Of a stretch of DNA of 49,449 nucleotides, positions 16,849 through 26,180 are shown one piece after another. The notes below the pieces were generated by a model, which saw only the letters and a program-made list of their open reading frames with translations, ran no database searches and was not told the origin of the DNA. The stretch's first letter is position 1, and every line of letters starts with the position of its first letter. Position numbers and translations under genes: made by a program. Origin of the DNA: a virus; the IMG/VR virus record IMGVR_UViG_3300021961_000145, positions 1 through 49,449 of that record; one strand, 5' to 3'.

Positions 16849-17616
16849 TTATTTTATAGATCCGTTTAAGTCATAAATCTTACTAATATCTGTACTGAAA
16901 GTATCTAAACTATAATTAGTATTTAACAATTTATCTTTAACTTTTAATAATTTATCTTTTAAATCTAAATCAGAAGATTCATTTAATTTATTATCTATTG
17001 TATCAATACACTCTCTTTTAAGTTTTTTGAAAATGTTTTCTTTATCTTTGTTAGATCCGTTAAGTACAGTTTTAATGATTTCTTTTTCAGATTCTGAAAT
17101 GTTAGAATATCTTGAATTAAATTTATTAACCGCCAATTTTGTTAATACGCTAGGTGGTAAGTCAACACTTTCTGTAACAACCTCTTCAGTATCTTCTTTT
17201 TCTAACATTACTTTAATAATGTTATTAATAGATTCATTTATCTTATTAATATTAGAAGGAGTTTTTTTTGTATTTACTAAATAAAGAACATCTTTATAGA
17301 AAGAATCATTTTCTTTTACTATTTTATTACCTTTAAGTAATTTTAAAAAGAATTCATTACCCCTCTTAATGTGAGTTTCATTTAATGATTTTAATAGGGA
17401 AATGTTTTCTTTAACATATTCTCTCGCCTCAACGGAGTCATCAAACTTAGTATTTTGTAAATTACTATAAATTAAGTATTGATCCTTAAGAGTTTTATTT
17501 TCTTTGATTATTTTTAAAAACTTAGAAAATAGTTTTTTACCCTTATCATTTTTTTTAATTACAGATTCTATAACTAAATTTTTAAAGGTATCTTTAATAT
17601 TACCAAAATTGTTCAT
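16849..17616 (-). CDS. hypothetical Lys/Asn-rich helical protein, 255 aa
   Basis: The product is almost wholly helical and rich in Lys, Asn, Glu and Ser, with repeated INES/LNES motifs (KINESINN, KLNESSDL) that fit the prohead protease signature. It begins MNNFGNIKDTFKNLVIES. Position just downstream of the portal gene and the multiple candidate cleavage sites make it a possible second core or internal head protein. This is inference; no family is recognised. Confidence 0.7.
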   Translation of the reverse strand: MNNFGNIKDTFKNLVIESVIKKNDKGKKLFSKFLKIIKENKTLKDQYLIYSNLQNTKFDDSVEAREYVKENISLLKSLNETHIKRGNEFFLKLLKGNKIVKENDSFYKDVLYLVNTKKTPSNINKINESINNIIKVMLEKEDTEEVVTESVDLPPSVLTKLAVNKFNSRYSNISESEKEIIKTVLNGSNKDKENIFKKLKRECIDTIDNKLNESSDLDLKDKLLKVKDKLLNTNYSLDTFSTDISKIYDLNGSIK

Positions 17617-17630
17617 ATTCTTTTTTATTA

Positions 17631-17638
17631 ATAAATAT
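17631..17638 (-). promoter_or_regulatory. ATATTTAT box (putative phage late promoter)
   Basis: GAATATTTATTAATAAAAAAG lies 14 bases upstream of the ATG at 17616 and is nearly identical to the box context at 9908 and 23433. Confidence 0.5.
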
Positions 17639-17658
17639 TCTAAATTTATAAAAAAGTT

Positions 17659-19581
17659 CTATTTTGTTAAATTATCAATTTCTTTTGTTATATCATTAAT
17701 TTTAGAGTTAAGTATTTCAGTATCTTTTTCTACATCATCTAAGTTAAATAATTTTTCATTTTTATCTAAACTTTCCATAAGCCTATTAAGGTAAATGTTT
17801 TGGTACTTCTTTACTTTTTCTTCGTATTTTCTTTTTTCTTGTTCTAATAAAAGATTTTCTGTTTTCTTAATTGATTCTTCTGTTGGTGCTGGTTCCGCAG
17901 CAGGTTCTTCACCACCACCTGTATCCGCTCCAAATCCACCTAAATCACCACCTGTATCGCCACCTAATCCACCGCCTGTATCACCACCTAATCCACCACC
18001 TGTATCATCTCCCTCTGCAGGTGCACCCCCCGCTATAGCGGAGAAGTCGCCATAGAGTTTGTCTACTCTATCAAAGATACCAGTTTTCTTAATTATAGTT
18101 GCAGTTTGTTCCATCTCAGCTGCGGCTGCTTTTTCTAATCTTTGTTGTTCTAAATCATTTCTGATTTCTTCTTCTGACATACCTAAAATTTCTTTCTTTG
18201 CTCTTGTCATAGACATTGCACCAAACCCATTTCCTGCATCAGCGACTGCATCTTTATAAAGTGTTACTTTTAATTGGGTTTGCTCCACCTTTAACATTTC
18301 CGCCTGTGTAGAAGGATTATTAAGCGTTAAGGTAAAGTTCTCCAACTCATCCTCTAACCCTAAAATATATAAATGAATAATTGCAATTTTATTTAATTCT
18401 TGCAACATTGCCTGTTGTATTCTATTTATAGTCCTAGCAAATCTAATATCTTGTAATGCTAAATTTTTTCCTTCACCATTAACTTCTTCAAAACCTAAAA
18501 ATGGTTTTGGTACTCTAAGTGCGGTAAATAATTTTTTCTGTAGATATTGAATATCTGCTATCTCAGATAGGTTAGTCGCACCCGCTAATGTATCTATTGG
18601 TGAGGGTGCGTTTGCGTCTCTAACGGGAATGAAGTAATCTTGATCCTGTGCCATCTGATTATATCTAGTATCTATTTGTCCTGTGTTCTGATCAATAACA
18701 GGACTCCTCTTAAAGTTATTTGCAATTTGGTTAACATACGCAGGTACATCTTTTTCGTCTATATTACCGACAAATATTTTAAATATTCTCCTTTCTGGTG
18801 CTCTTGTTACTCTATATATTAACATTGCGTCTTCAGAAAGTAATAATTGCTTCCATATCCTTCTTGCTTTTTCTAACATAGAAGTACCATAAGGTAATCT
18901 TCTGTCATCACCTAATAATCTAAAATGTGCAATTTGCCAAGCATTAAATTCAATATCTCTTTGACCCCAAACAAACTTAACTGGATTAAATTTATCTGTT
19001 TGTTTATTCATAGAATTCTCACCAAAACCCTCATTCTCCTTCCTACTAATCTCAATATTGGGTAATTGTTTAACACCTGTGATACCATCTTCACTATCAA
19101 TATTTAAATAAAGAAAATCGTCCCCATACTTACAAACATTTCTAGTCCACATTGGTAATGATGTGTGTATATCTAATCTATTAAAAAACAAATCCTCTAA
19201 TATTCTTCTAACCCTTCTACTTTCAGAAAATATATTAATTACTTTATTTTCTGAATTTAATGTAGTAGACTCTTCCATCATAATATCTAAAGCCGCTGCA
19301 ATTTCAGGAAAAAATTCCATACCCTCAAAATCTGCGTAAGACGCCAATCTAGTTGTTTCATAATAAATTGAATGTTGGTAAATTTCATTATCTACCTTTT
19401 GCCATTGATTCGCTAAATAAGCATCTTGTTGTCTCTTAAGTTTCTCAAACTCATACTCTTCTTTAGACTTAGTTTTTAGAAGTTCTTTATCGTTTATAGA
19501 ATATCTAGATTTATTTTGTGGTCTGTTTATCTCTGGACCGAATAAATCATTTAATTGTTGGAATATCGTTTTTCTCGCCAT
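17659..19581 (-). CDS. portal vertex protein, T4 gp20-like
   Basis: The 640-residue product has the gp20 pattern: YADFEGMEFFPEIAAALDIM near residue 80, then VRRILEDLFFNRLDIH, KYGDDFLYLNI, and LLGDDRRLPYGTSML in the middle. T4 gp20 is 524 residues; the extra length is mainly a C-terminal extension of Gly/Asp/Thr repeats (about 525-545) followed by a charged helical tail. The portal is the dodecameric DNA entry channel and the starting point of head assembly. Its gene lies just downstream of the terminase on the same strand. Confidence 0.93.
   Translation of the reverse strand: MARKTIFQQLNDLFGPEINRPQNKSRYSINDKELLKTKSKEEYEFEKLKRQQDAYLANQWQKVDNEIYQHSIYYETTRLASYADFEGMEFFPEIAAALDIMMEESTTLNSENKVINIFSESRRVRRILEDLFFNRLDIHTSLPMWTRNVCKYGDDFLYLNIDSEDGITGVKQLPNIEISRKENEGFGENSMNKQTDKFNPVKFVWGQRDIEFNAWQIAHFRLLGDDRRLPYGTSMLEKARRIWKQLLLSEDAMLIYRVTRAPERRIFKIFVGNIDEKDVPAYVNQIANNFKRSPVIDQNTGQIDTRYNQMAQDQDYFIPVRDANAPSPIDTLAGATNLSEIADIQYLQKKLFTALRVPKPFLGFEEVNGEGKNLALQDIRFARTINRIQQAMLQELNKIAIIHLYILGLEDELENFTLTLNNPSTQAEMLKVEQTQLKVTLYKDAVADAGNGFGAMSMTRAKKEILGMSEEEIRNDLEQQRLEKAAAAEMEQTATIIKKTGIFDRVDKLYGDFSAIAGGAPAEGDDTGGGLGGDTGGGLGGDTGGDLGGFGADTGGGEEPAAEPAPTEESIKKTENLLLEQEKRKYEEKVKKYQNIYLNRLMESLDKNEKLFNLDDVEKDTEILNSKINDITKEIDNLTK
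17951..18006 (-). repeat. 24-bp tandem repeats in the portal C-terminus
   Basis: Two nearly exact 24-bp units (17951-17974, 17975-17998) and a partial third encode the octapeptide DTGGGLGG in tandem, forming a flexible Gly-rich linker. Confidence 0.85.
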
Positions 19582-19610
19582 TTTATTAAATATACTTTGT
19601 TACTATTATA

Positions 19611-19618
19611 ATAAATAT
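19611..19618 (-). promoter_or_regulatory. ATATTTAT box (putative phage late promoter) for the portal
   Basis: GATATATTTATTATAATAG lies 29 bases upstream of the portal ATG, in the short gap after the terminase gene. Confidence 0.45.
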
Positions 19619-19634
19619 ATCAAAAATCTAAATA

Positions 19635-21440
19635 CTATTTAAATCCGAATAACCAATTATATTCACCATTATCGTTATTACCATTATTTGGTTGTTTTGG
19701 GTGATAGGTGGGAGTATTTGTGTAAAAAGGATTTACATGTTGTTGTTCACTAAATAATGGTTTAGTATTTTTATTTGACACATTTACCCAACTCTCTAAC
19801 ATTGCCTTAGTCTGTTTCTCAACCTGTTCTAATTTCTTAAAAGAAGTTTGTATTATGAATATTGCCATAGAATAAGCCATAATAATATCATCATGATACC
19901 CTTCCATATGATCTGGCCTACCACCTTTATAAACAAAAGTCCTAAGTTCAGATATCATTCTTTGTGAACGTATAATAGTTTTATTTTCTCTAACATGTTC
20001 TTCTAATTCAGAAACCATTTGTAAACGAGTATTACCGACATTAAATCCGGGTACCTTATCACCCTCTTTGTATACTGTTTTTGCATATTTCTCAGATAAC
20101 TTTCTACTTTTAGGGTCATCGTAATGAAGATGTTTATACTCCATTTCTAAAAGTTTTAACACAGTTGCAACACCCATACCACCTGTAATATCTACCACAG
20201 TATATGCGTTATACATATTACCATACTTATATACTATTTCTGCTAAAATATCTGGAGGTAATTTATGTTTAAATTCCGCAACTTGTTCTAAATTCTCAAA
20301 GTCCAATATTACAATAGTGGAACTATCTTTACCATCACCCCTACTAACATCAACACCCATTATATATTTATGTCCCACTTCAGGTTTTTTCCATATCCAC
20401 ATACTTTTTTCTACCTCAGCCGCAAATTCTGGATCCTTTACAAAATTTTCTTCGTGATATGTAATATATTCATCATCTACTACATTACCCCCTGAACCAA
20501 TAAATGAAACATCGAGTTCTTGTGCGATTTTCTTAGGGTCACCCATATCTGCTGCCATCTCCTCATACCAAGGAGATAATGGTTTCCAACCATCTTTTAC
20601 CATAACTTCATAATACTCTATAGTAGATTCATCTGTCTCATATATATTATCCATATATTCCCAACGTAATTTAGTTCTACCAACAGTATCACACACTATC
20701 TTTTCTTCTTTTTCGTCCTCACCCCTAGTCCAATAAAGACCTCTGTTATAACGGATATCGTGATACCACTTCATCTCTACTACATTGAAGTTGTTATCAC
20801 CTGTTTTAGATTTGTCGTAAGTTTTGTAATACAATGGATCCATACCATTAGGCGTAGATATTAGTGCAATCTTACCACCTGTACCTAATGACGCTAAAGC
20901 TGCACCAAAAACTTCATCCCCATTATCGATGAAGGCTGCCTCGTCCATAACTAAGAATGTTGGTGTAAAACCCCTTAATGCATCTTTGGATGTTGCTAGT
21001 GCTCTAATCTCACACCCATTTGATTTTAATTTAAGGTGCCCTTTTGAATTTATCTCTAAATAATCTGATCCCTCATTTAATCCCCAAACCCAATATGGTA
21101 TCTGATCTAAAAAGTCTTTAACCTTTTTTAAGAATTCTTGTGCTAATGTTTGTTTGTTAGCCAATATCAATACTTTATGTGGATTATCTGGATCACCAAA
21201 TGCAGTTTTAACTGCAATATATGCTGCGGTAGTTGTAGAAACACCAGCCTGTCGAGGTTTAGTTACCAAATTACGATTGTGTTCTTCATATGATCTAATG
21301 ATTTCTTTTTGTTTGTAAAATAACTTAAAAGGAACCATTCCCTTTTGTGTTAAATCAAATGTCTTTAAAAACGTTTCTATCGCATACGATGGATCACCTA
21401 AACAACGGGCAAATATCTTTAATTGTTCCGCTCTATCCAT
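19635..21440 (-). CDS. large terminase subunit, T4 gp17-like
   Basis: This is the packaging motor: an N-terminal ATPase and a C-terminal RNase H-like nuclease. The ATPase P-loop is KPRQAGVSTT (61-70), where the usual Lys before S/T is Val. Walker B is TFLVMDEAAFID (161-172), followed by the coupling motif ALISTPNG. The nuclease acidic residues are in GVDVSRGDGKDSS (D364), VVDITGG (D417) and YHDDIIMAYSM near the C-terminus. At 601 residues it is close to T4 gp17 (610). A short polar C-terminal tail follows. It lies upstream of the portal gene under its own box. Confidence 0.95.
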   Translation of the reverse strand: MDRAEQLKIFARCLGDPSYAIETFLKTFDLTQKGMVPFKLFYKQKEIIRSYEEHNRNLVTKPRQAGVSTTTAAYIAVKTAFGDPDNPHKVLILANKQTLAQEFLKKVKDFLDQIPYWVWGLNEGSDYLEINSKGHLKLKSNGCEIRALATSKDALRGFTPTFLVMDEAAFIDNGDEVFGAALASLGTGGKIALISTPNGMDPLYYKTYDKSKTGDNNFNVVEMKWYHDIRYNRGLYWTRGEDEKEEKIVCDTVGRTKLRWEYMDNIYETDESTIEYYEVMVKDGWKPLSPWYEEMAADMGDPKKIAQELDVSFIGSGGNVVDDEYITYHEENFVKDPEFAAEVEKSMWIWKKPEVGHKYIMGVDVSRGDGKDSSTIVILDFENLEQVAEFKHKLPPDILAEIVYKYGNMYNAYTVVDITGGMGVATVLKLLEMEYKHLHYDDPKSRKLSEKYAKTVYKEGDKVPGFNVGNTRLQMVSELEEHVRENKTIIRSQRMISELRTFVYKGGRPDHMEGYHDDIIMAYSMAIFIIQTSFKKLEQVEKQTKAMLESWVNVSNKNTKPLFSEQQHVNPFYTNTPTYHPKQPNNGNNDNGEYNWLFGFK

Positions 21441-21453
21441 AATTCTTTTTTAT

Positions 21454-21461
21454 ATAAATAT
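21454..21461 (-). promoter_or_regulatory. ATATTTAT box (putative phage late promoter) for the terminase
   Basis: CATATTTATATAAAAAAG lies 13 bases upstream of the terminase ATG. Confidence 0.5.
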
Positions 21462-21471
21462 GATTAAATGG

Positions 21472-22323
21472 TTAAAATGCAACTGTTTTACCTTCTTCCC
21501 ACGCTTTGTAGTTTGGGCCTAACTGATAAGTTACATTATTACCACCCCCAACTTTTTGTATGATACCAGCCTTATTGACTGCACTCCAAAAAGTAGAATA
21601 TTGACCAGCACCATAATCACTTCCAATATAATTTAAAAACCCTCTTTTAGTTTTTTGTGGTATGTCTCTCATATAGTTTATTAAATCTCTAATCATAGTT
21701 TCTTCCCCTCTTTGGAATGTGTAACCACTATGTTTTGGTATTAATGTTAAACCATTTTTTTCTGCAAAATCTTTAACTATAGACTCTACAGACTTAAACT
21801 TACGACTACCCATTTTATCTTTTAATAAAGAAGCTTGTCTAATTGCTTCTTTAGGTTCATATTGTTTAAATAAATCCTCTACTGCGTCATATATTAATCC
21901 ATCGCCCACTTCTGATAAAGTTTTTGTTTTATCACTACTATAATGCCAAGGAAATAATTTTTCTAAATTAATAATTGCGTTTAGTTTTTGATAACCGTTT
22001 CTATCACTACTAACTATTCCGTCTAACTCCCTTTCAATAACTAAATCAAATAGAGAATATATTCCTTTATTTATGCCGTGTAAACTCGATTGATTACCTA
22101 CAAATTTTGGGAGAATTATGTATCTAAACCAGTCATAGATTTTTTTACTATGTTCCATCATACGTACATCAAAACCAAAATCTCTAAAATAAACATCTAA
22201 TGCGTCTTTATAATCTAAATTTTTAACCCTATCAAAAAACATATTTAAAAAACGTTCTTCTTTATCATTAAGATTTTCACTTATGATTTTACCGTATTGA
22301 CTCTCTGTTAGTTTAATCTTCAT
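21472..22323 (-). CDS. tagged hypothetical protein, 283 aa
   Basis: The N-terminus MKIKLTESQYGKIISENLND is a clear member of the shared leader family, with (I/L)xE sites LTE (5-7) and ISE (14-16). The body is helical with no known domain. Residues 210-283 (RDLINYMRDIPQKTKRGFLNY..., GIIQKVGGGNNVTYQLG) have a winged-helix-like helix-helix-strand pattern. The stop codon of the upstream 364-aa gene is one base from this start. I infer an internal virion protein with possible DNA binding. Confidence 0.75.
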   Translation of the reverse strand: MKIKLTESQYGKIISENLNDKEERFLNMFFDRVKNLDYKDALDVYFRDFGFDVRMMEHSKKIYDWFRYIILPKFVGNQSSLHGINKGIYSLFDLVIERELDGIVSSDRNGYQKLNAIINLEKLFPWHYSSDKTKTLSEVGDGLIYDAVEDLFKQYEPKEAIRQASLLKDKMGSRKFKSVESIVKDFAEKNGLTLIPKHSGYTFQRGEETMIRDLINYMRDIPQKTKRGFLNYIGSDYGAGQYSTFWSAVNKAGIIQKVGGGNNVTYQLGPNYKAWEEGKTVAF

Positions 22324-22324
22324 A

Positions 22325-23419
22325 TTATAAATTACCTAATACATTATAATTTAAATGTTCCCCAATCTTTGTTGAGTCGGGATAGAAATATCCCATATCT
22401 GGAGTATTTAACATGTCACCCATACAATACAAATAATCTTGAATAACATCTAAAAAGTAACTTTCTTCATACTGTGGAAATTCTCCTTTACATCCTAAAT
22501 AATCAATATTATACCTCATAAACTTATCTGTCACATCAAATTTAAGAACATGTTTATCAGAACCACCTTCTTTTTTTGATTTTACCATATCCCATTCACC
22601 GTCAGAACCGATAAGTGAAACTATTTCATTTTTTATATCACTAAACAACTCATCTTCTGCCGCAGATTCATATGCCCATCTATAAAAATTTTCCAACTCA
22701 CTCTTTAAGTCATTAAACATACTTTCGTTATCAATTAATTGACCCAATAAACCATTATCTTTTAACATATCTACTCTTAATCCACCATCATCTGGATCTT
22801 CATCATAATCTAACGGTTTCCCTATAAAATCATTTTCTATAATATATTCTTTTATATGTTGTAAAGATTTTTCATCTAAATTATTCCAAACATCATCCTC
22901 AAAATCTACATCAAACCAACCATATAACTCTCCCCAATCTTCACCTAACACCCTTTCGGCTAAATCTCTATCATCTCTATTAAACAATATTGAAAATTCG
23001 CTCCAATGATCACAAATTAAAAATAATTTATTACCCTCTACCTTAATATCACCATAAACTGATTTAGATTCTGTATGTGTATTAAATTTTGATGGGTGTA
23101 TAATAAATGTATCTAATGTAAAATATTTATCCATCCAACCACTATCGTTTAATATTTTAATAATAGTGTCACCATAAAAATTATTTATTAAGAATCTGTC
23201 CTCTGCTTCAGTATAGTCAAAGGGATCTTCACCTATTTCATTGGTTATAAAATTCCATATACCAAACACCCTTTCTTGAAATGAAAAACTATCTTTACCT
23301 AATAAACTTTCTAATTCTTTAGATAAATCATAAATGTCAATATCGTAGTCTTTATGTTTATTCCATAATTTACGCAATATTTTGTTAAATAATTTTATTT
23401 CTGTTGAATCTAATAACAT
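22325..23419 (-). CDS. acidic hypothetical protein, 364 aa
   Basis: The product is very acidic (many D/E/W/Y) and begins MLLDSTEIKLFNKILRKLWN. This opening resembles the basic helical leaders of neighbouring proteins but has no clear (I/L)xE site. No motifs are recognised. The composition resembles the 43711-44508 and 46468-47496 products (acidic, aromatic-rich, 'DYDEDPDDGG'-type loops). It is the first gene of a two-gene unit under an ATATTTAT box. Confidence 0.75.
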   Translation of the reverse strand: MLLDSTEIKLFNKILRKLWNKHKDYDIDIYDLSKELESLLGKDSFSFQERVFGIWNFITNEIGEDPFDYTEAEDRFLINNFYGDTIIKILNDSGWMDKYFTLDTFIIHPSKFNTHTESKSVYGDIKVEGNKLFLICDHWSEFSILFNRDDRDLAERVLGEDWGELYGWFDVDFEDDVWNNLDEKSLQHIKEYIIENDFIGKPLDYDEDPDDGGLRVDMLKDNGLLGQLIDNESMFNDLKSELENFYRWAYESAAEDELFSDIKNEIVSLIGSDGEWDMVKSKKEGGSDKHVLKFDVTDKFMRYNIDYLGCKGEFPQYEESYFLDVIQDYLYCMGDMLNTPDMGYFYPDSTKIGEHLNYNVLGNL

Positions 23420-23432
23420 TTGTTTTTTATTA

Positions 23433-23440
23433 ATAAATAT
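23433..23440 (-). promoter_or_regulatory. ATATTTAT box (putative phage late promoter)
   Basis: CAATATTTATTAATAAAAAAC lies 13 bases upstream of the ATG at 23419. Confidence 0.5.
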
Positions 23441-23450
23441 TGGTTTAAAA

Positions 23451-23477
23451 TAAAAAATCCCACCTATGTGATGGGAT
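23451..23477 (-). terminator. intrinsic terminator after the 475-aa gene
   Basis: ATCCCA (23457-23462) pairs with TGGGAT (23472-23477) around a 9-nt loop; on the - strand the stem is followed by TTTTTTATTTT. It separates the upstream unit from the box at 23433. Confidence 0.8.
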
Positions 23478-23500
23478 TAATTATAATTTAATTTAATTGA

Positions 23501-24928
23501 TTATAAGTATTTGTGAAGTTTCGCAACAGTATCAAAGTCACCATTGTCTAATGCGTCATCTATTAACCCTTGTATTTCTCTAGGTGACATTTGAGAATAA
23601 TCTATTTCTTGTGGTTCAGTTGTCCCCGTAATATCATCATCTTCTTCATTACCTAAATTATCTAAGATATCATCCATATCGTCATATCCTGTATCATCAA
23701 ACATATCATCTAAACTTTGTGAAGGATCTTCTTCATGTAAGTCTTTTAGTGTTTGAATAACTTCTTTACACTTTTGACTACCGCTTAAAATTTCTTTCAT
23801 AAACTCGTGAAATTGTTTTGCGGGTAATTTAGTTAATTCACGAAATAACCATTGTTTTATATCATAGTTTTCCGCACCAACACAATCTAAAAATTTTTCC
23901 CACATACCTGGACCTAATCTCATTCCCCATATTTCACCTTCTACCGTATCTGCCCTTTTAATAACTTCTGACTGTTCTTCAAAATCTAAGTGACCATCCG
24001 CCCAATTTATTGCAGATAATTCTAATGCTCCTTTAATAAGTTCATGTACCAATAATGGAAATATCCATGCCTTTGCAACAACCACAGGAATATCATCACC
24101 CTCCTCAACATTAACCTTTTCCATTTCTTCTTCTTCATCAGAATCTTCAGGTGCTTCTGCTTTTCTCCATTCTATTTTTTCTACACCACCTGCTTGCCCA
24201 GACATTGTAGAATCAGGTATCACCCAATATTGGAAATCTGCCAATGACATAAGTTTACCATAAAGTCCCATAAGTCTAGGATCAATAGCATCTAACTCAT
24301 CTGCAACCATGTGGAAAATATAATGTCCCTTTTTGGATGCCCCTTGCATTAATGCGTTTATCATTCTCCTTTTGTCAACCTCTAATTCCAATTCCTCCAT
24401 TCTTTCCGCACTTTTTGGTGGTTTTGGTGTGTCAAAATCGGACCCATAATCTTCTTCTTCCTCCTCATCACCCTCAAACCCTAAGTCAGAACCTGGAGGT
24501 GAAAGGGTTGCTTCTAACATTTGATCAGGAATATCAAACTCTTCAGATACAATATCAATTGCCAATTGTTCTAATGCCTCTTTGTGTCTGGTTTCTATTT
24601 GACTAACCTCACTCATAATCTGAAACATTTGTTGCATCATCATTGGGTTGATGTTTTGTACTCCATGATATCTTTTAACCTTACTGATAATTTCTTTAAA
24701 TCTCTTACCTGCCAATTTTTCAGAATAGTTTTGAGAGTCAGAACCTACAGGTAAAGATTTACTTTTACCAAATACATGTTCACCACTACGTAATTTACCT
24801 TCTATTCCTGGATGCATTCTCTCAGGATGTTCTGGATCATATTCTATAGCTTCAGTAATTCTATTGATTCTTAATTTTTCATTAAGAACTCTTTTTGTAA
24901 CTTCGTTTATTATATTTTTTCTTTTCAT
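23501..24928 (-). CDS. tagged acidic protein, 475 aa
   Basis: The start is set at 24928 (MKRKNIINEVTKRVLNEKLR); the in-frame extension upstream runs into the neighbouring stop region and reads as low-complexity Ile. The leader has INE, LNE and, at about 22-24, ITE. The middle (residues 90-160) is helical; acidic loops occur near 165-180 and 275-290; the C-terminus is acidic and helical. No enzymatic motif is recognised. It begins 15 bases after the preceding gene in a five-gene unit and ends at a strong terminator. Likely an internal or structural virion protein. Confidence 0.75.
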   Translation of the reverse strand: MKRKNIINEVTKRVLNEKLRINRITEAIEYDPEHPERMHPGIEGKLRSGEHVFGKSKSLPVGSDSQNYSEKLAGKRFKEIISKVKRYHGVQNINPMMMQQMFQIMSEVSQIETRHKEALEQLAIDIVSEEFDIPDQMLEATLSPPGSDLGFEGDEEEEEDYGSDFDTPKPPKSAERMEELELEVDKRRMINALMQGASKKGHYIFHMVADELDAIDPRLMGLYGKLMSLADFQYWVIPDSTMSGQAGGVEKIEWRKAEAPEDSDEEEEMEKVNVEEGDDIPVVVAKAWIFPLLVHELIKGALELSAINWADGHLDFEEQSEVIKRADTVEGEIWGMRLGPGMWEKFLDCVGAENYDIKQWLFRELTKLPAKQFHEFMKEILSGSQKCKEVIQTLKDLHEEDPSQSLDDMFDDTGYDDMDDILDNLGNEEDDDITGTTEPQEIDYSQMSPREIQGLIDDALDNGDFDTVAKLHKYL

Positions 24929-24942
24929 AATAATTATTTTTA

Positions 24943-25644
24943 TTATCCATATACTACAGATGTCCACATAAGGAAAGCCTCTTTAGCCATTTTTTCAAAT
25001 ACCCTTTGAACGTTTCGTAATTCATGATCACCACTGGTATTATCAATCCTTTTTAATGCACCCCTAATTAATACATCCCTAACCGCTTGTTTCTTTTCTA
25101 ATAAATATTGTATAGTTTCTAATTGGCGTGTCATGCTCTCTATCTCAGAATCATTTTCACCATCCTCGTTATCATATTCTAACTCCTCTATTTGTTCTTC
25201 TATAGACTCAGGATCTTGTTTTTGTCCATATAACCATCTATGTAAATCATCCGCAGTCCAATTTAACATAGGAGAACATCCAAACATATTAATAACACCA
25301 CTCTCCCTAAGTTTTTCTAACCAACCTACAATAATACTAAAATCTTTTCTATCAAACTCTCTAACTATGTGAATATTTTTATTCTCGTTGATTGTTTTTT
25401 TAGAATTAATATATTCTATTAAGTCCCCTTTTTTCATTTTAGGGTTAACGGATTCTTTTTTTCTTTTAGAAACTTTTTCAGGTAATTTGTCAAAATCGGT
25501 ATCATCAGAAAATTCTTTTGCCCATTTCTTAAACTTTTTACCTTTATTTGTATCATTGTCTGCCATAGCATAAAAATATCTCTGTTGCGCTTTTGATGCG
25601 AATTTCTCAGAGATTATTTTTTTTACTATTTGTCTTTTTTTCAC
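24943..25644 (-). CDS. tagged protein with phage 'SKAQQRYF' segment, 233 aa
   Basis: The start is GTG (25644), overlapping the previous stop by one base (TAGTG). The leader MKKRQIVKKIISEKF carries ISE (11-13). It is followed by FASKAQQRYFYAMAD and KGKKFKKWAKEFSDDTDF, a small basic module seen in other phage proteins. The rest (about 75-233) is helical and includes a WTADDLHRWLYGQ segment. The basic module could bind nucleic acid. Function is unassigned; an internal head protein is inferred from the leader. Confidence 0.75.
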   Translation of the reverse strand: MKKRQIVKKIISEKFASKAQQRYFYAMADNDTNKGKKFKKWAKEFSDDTDFDKLPEKVSKRKKESVNPKMKKGDLIEYINSKKTINENKNIHIVREFDRKDFSIIVGWLEKLRESGVINMFGCSPMLNWTADDLHRWLYGQKQDPESIEEQIEELEYDNEDGENDSEIESMTRQLETIQYLLEKKQAVRDVLIRGALKRIDNTSGDHELRNVQRVFEKMAKEAFLMWTSVVYG

Positions 25645-26177
25645 TATTTTCTGTTTAAGAATCTTTTAAAAAGTTTTTGTGTCGACTCATTGTTCCTAGT
25701 AAAAGTACCAATAGTTCCTTTATCATCTAATGTTACACCAAATCTACCATTAGGTTCTACTTTAGAAAGATCAGGTGTTTCTCCTTTACCATAAACAGTC
25801 ATTTCTTCTGCCTCATCAATATAGTAATCCTCTTCGTCATATTGATCACTAACATCTATTGGGTCTGGATAGTCTCTATAATCAGGTTGTACAGGTGCGT
25901 GTCTCATATAGATTTCTGGATATAACTTCGCCAATCTTCTCAATACATGATCAGGATTCTTTCTCATATATCTAATAACTACAGGTGGGATATCTTGTCC
26001 ATACATATCACCAAATACTCCCATTACATCCTTTTCTCTAGGTGTAGGAGTAAAGTCTTTTCTATGAAATGCACCACTCATTTCTTGATTGTCTTCTTCT
26101 TCTAAATAAGACTCCATTAATTTTCGTCTAGTTGCCCTTTTAATTTCAGACTCGTAAATTCTAATTTTATTTTTCAT
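25644..26177 (-). CDS. tagged hypothetical protein, 177 aa
   Basis: The opening MKNKIRIYESEIKRATRRKL followed by MES and LEE resembles 'IRITESQLKR' of other tagged proteins, with LME (20-22) and LEE as candidate cleavage sites. The middle contains DVMGVFGDMYGQDIPPVVIR and a Tyr/Asp-rich loop (about 98-120). The C-terminal end (GRFGVTLDDKGTIGTF) looks like a beta hairpin. Neighbours on both sides overlap or nearly touch, so it is part of one operon. No family is recognised. Confidence 0.75.
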   Translation of the reverse strand: MKNKIRIYESEIKRATRRKLMESYLEEEDNQEMSGAFHRKDFTPTPREKDVMGVFGDMYGQDIPPVVIRYMRKNPDHVLRRLAKLYPEIYMRHAPVQPDYRDYPDPIDVSDQYDEEDYYIDEAEEMTVYGKGETPDLSKVEPNGRFGVTLDDKGTIGTFTRNNESTQKLFKRFLNRK

Positions 26178-26180
26178 AAC

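Noticed and set aside
17795-18055. Pro-rich + strand frame opposite the portal C-terminus
   Set aside because: It is the reverse reading of Gly-rich repeats (GGT/GGC codons give Pro).
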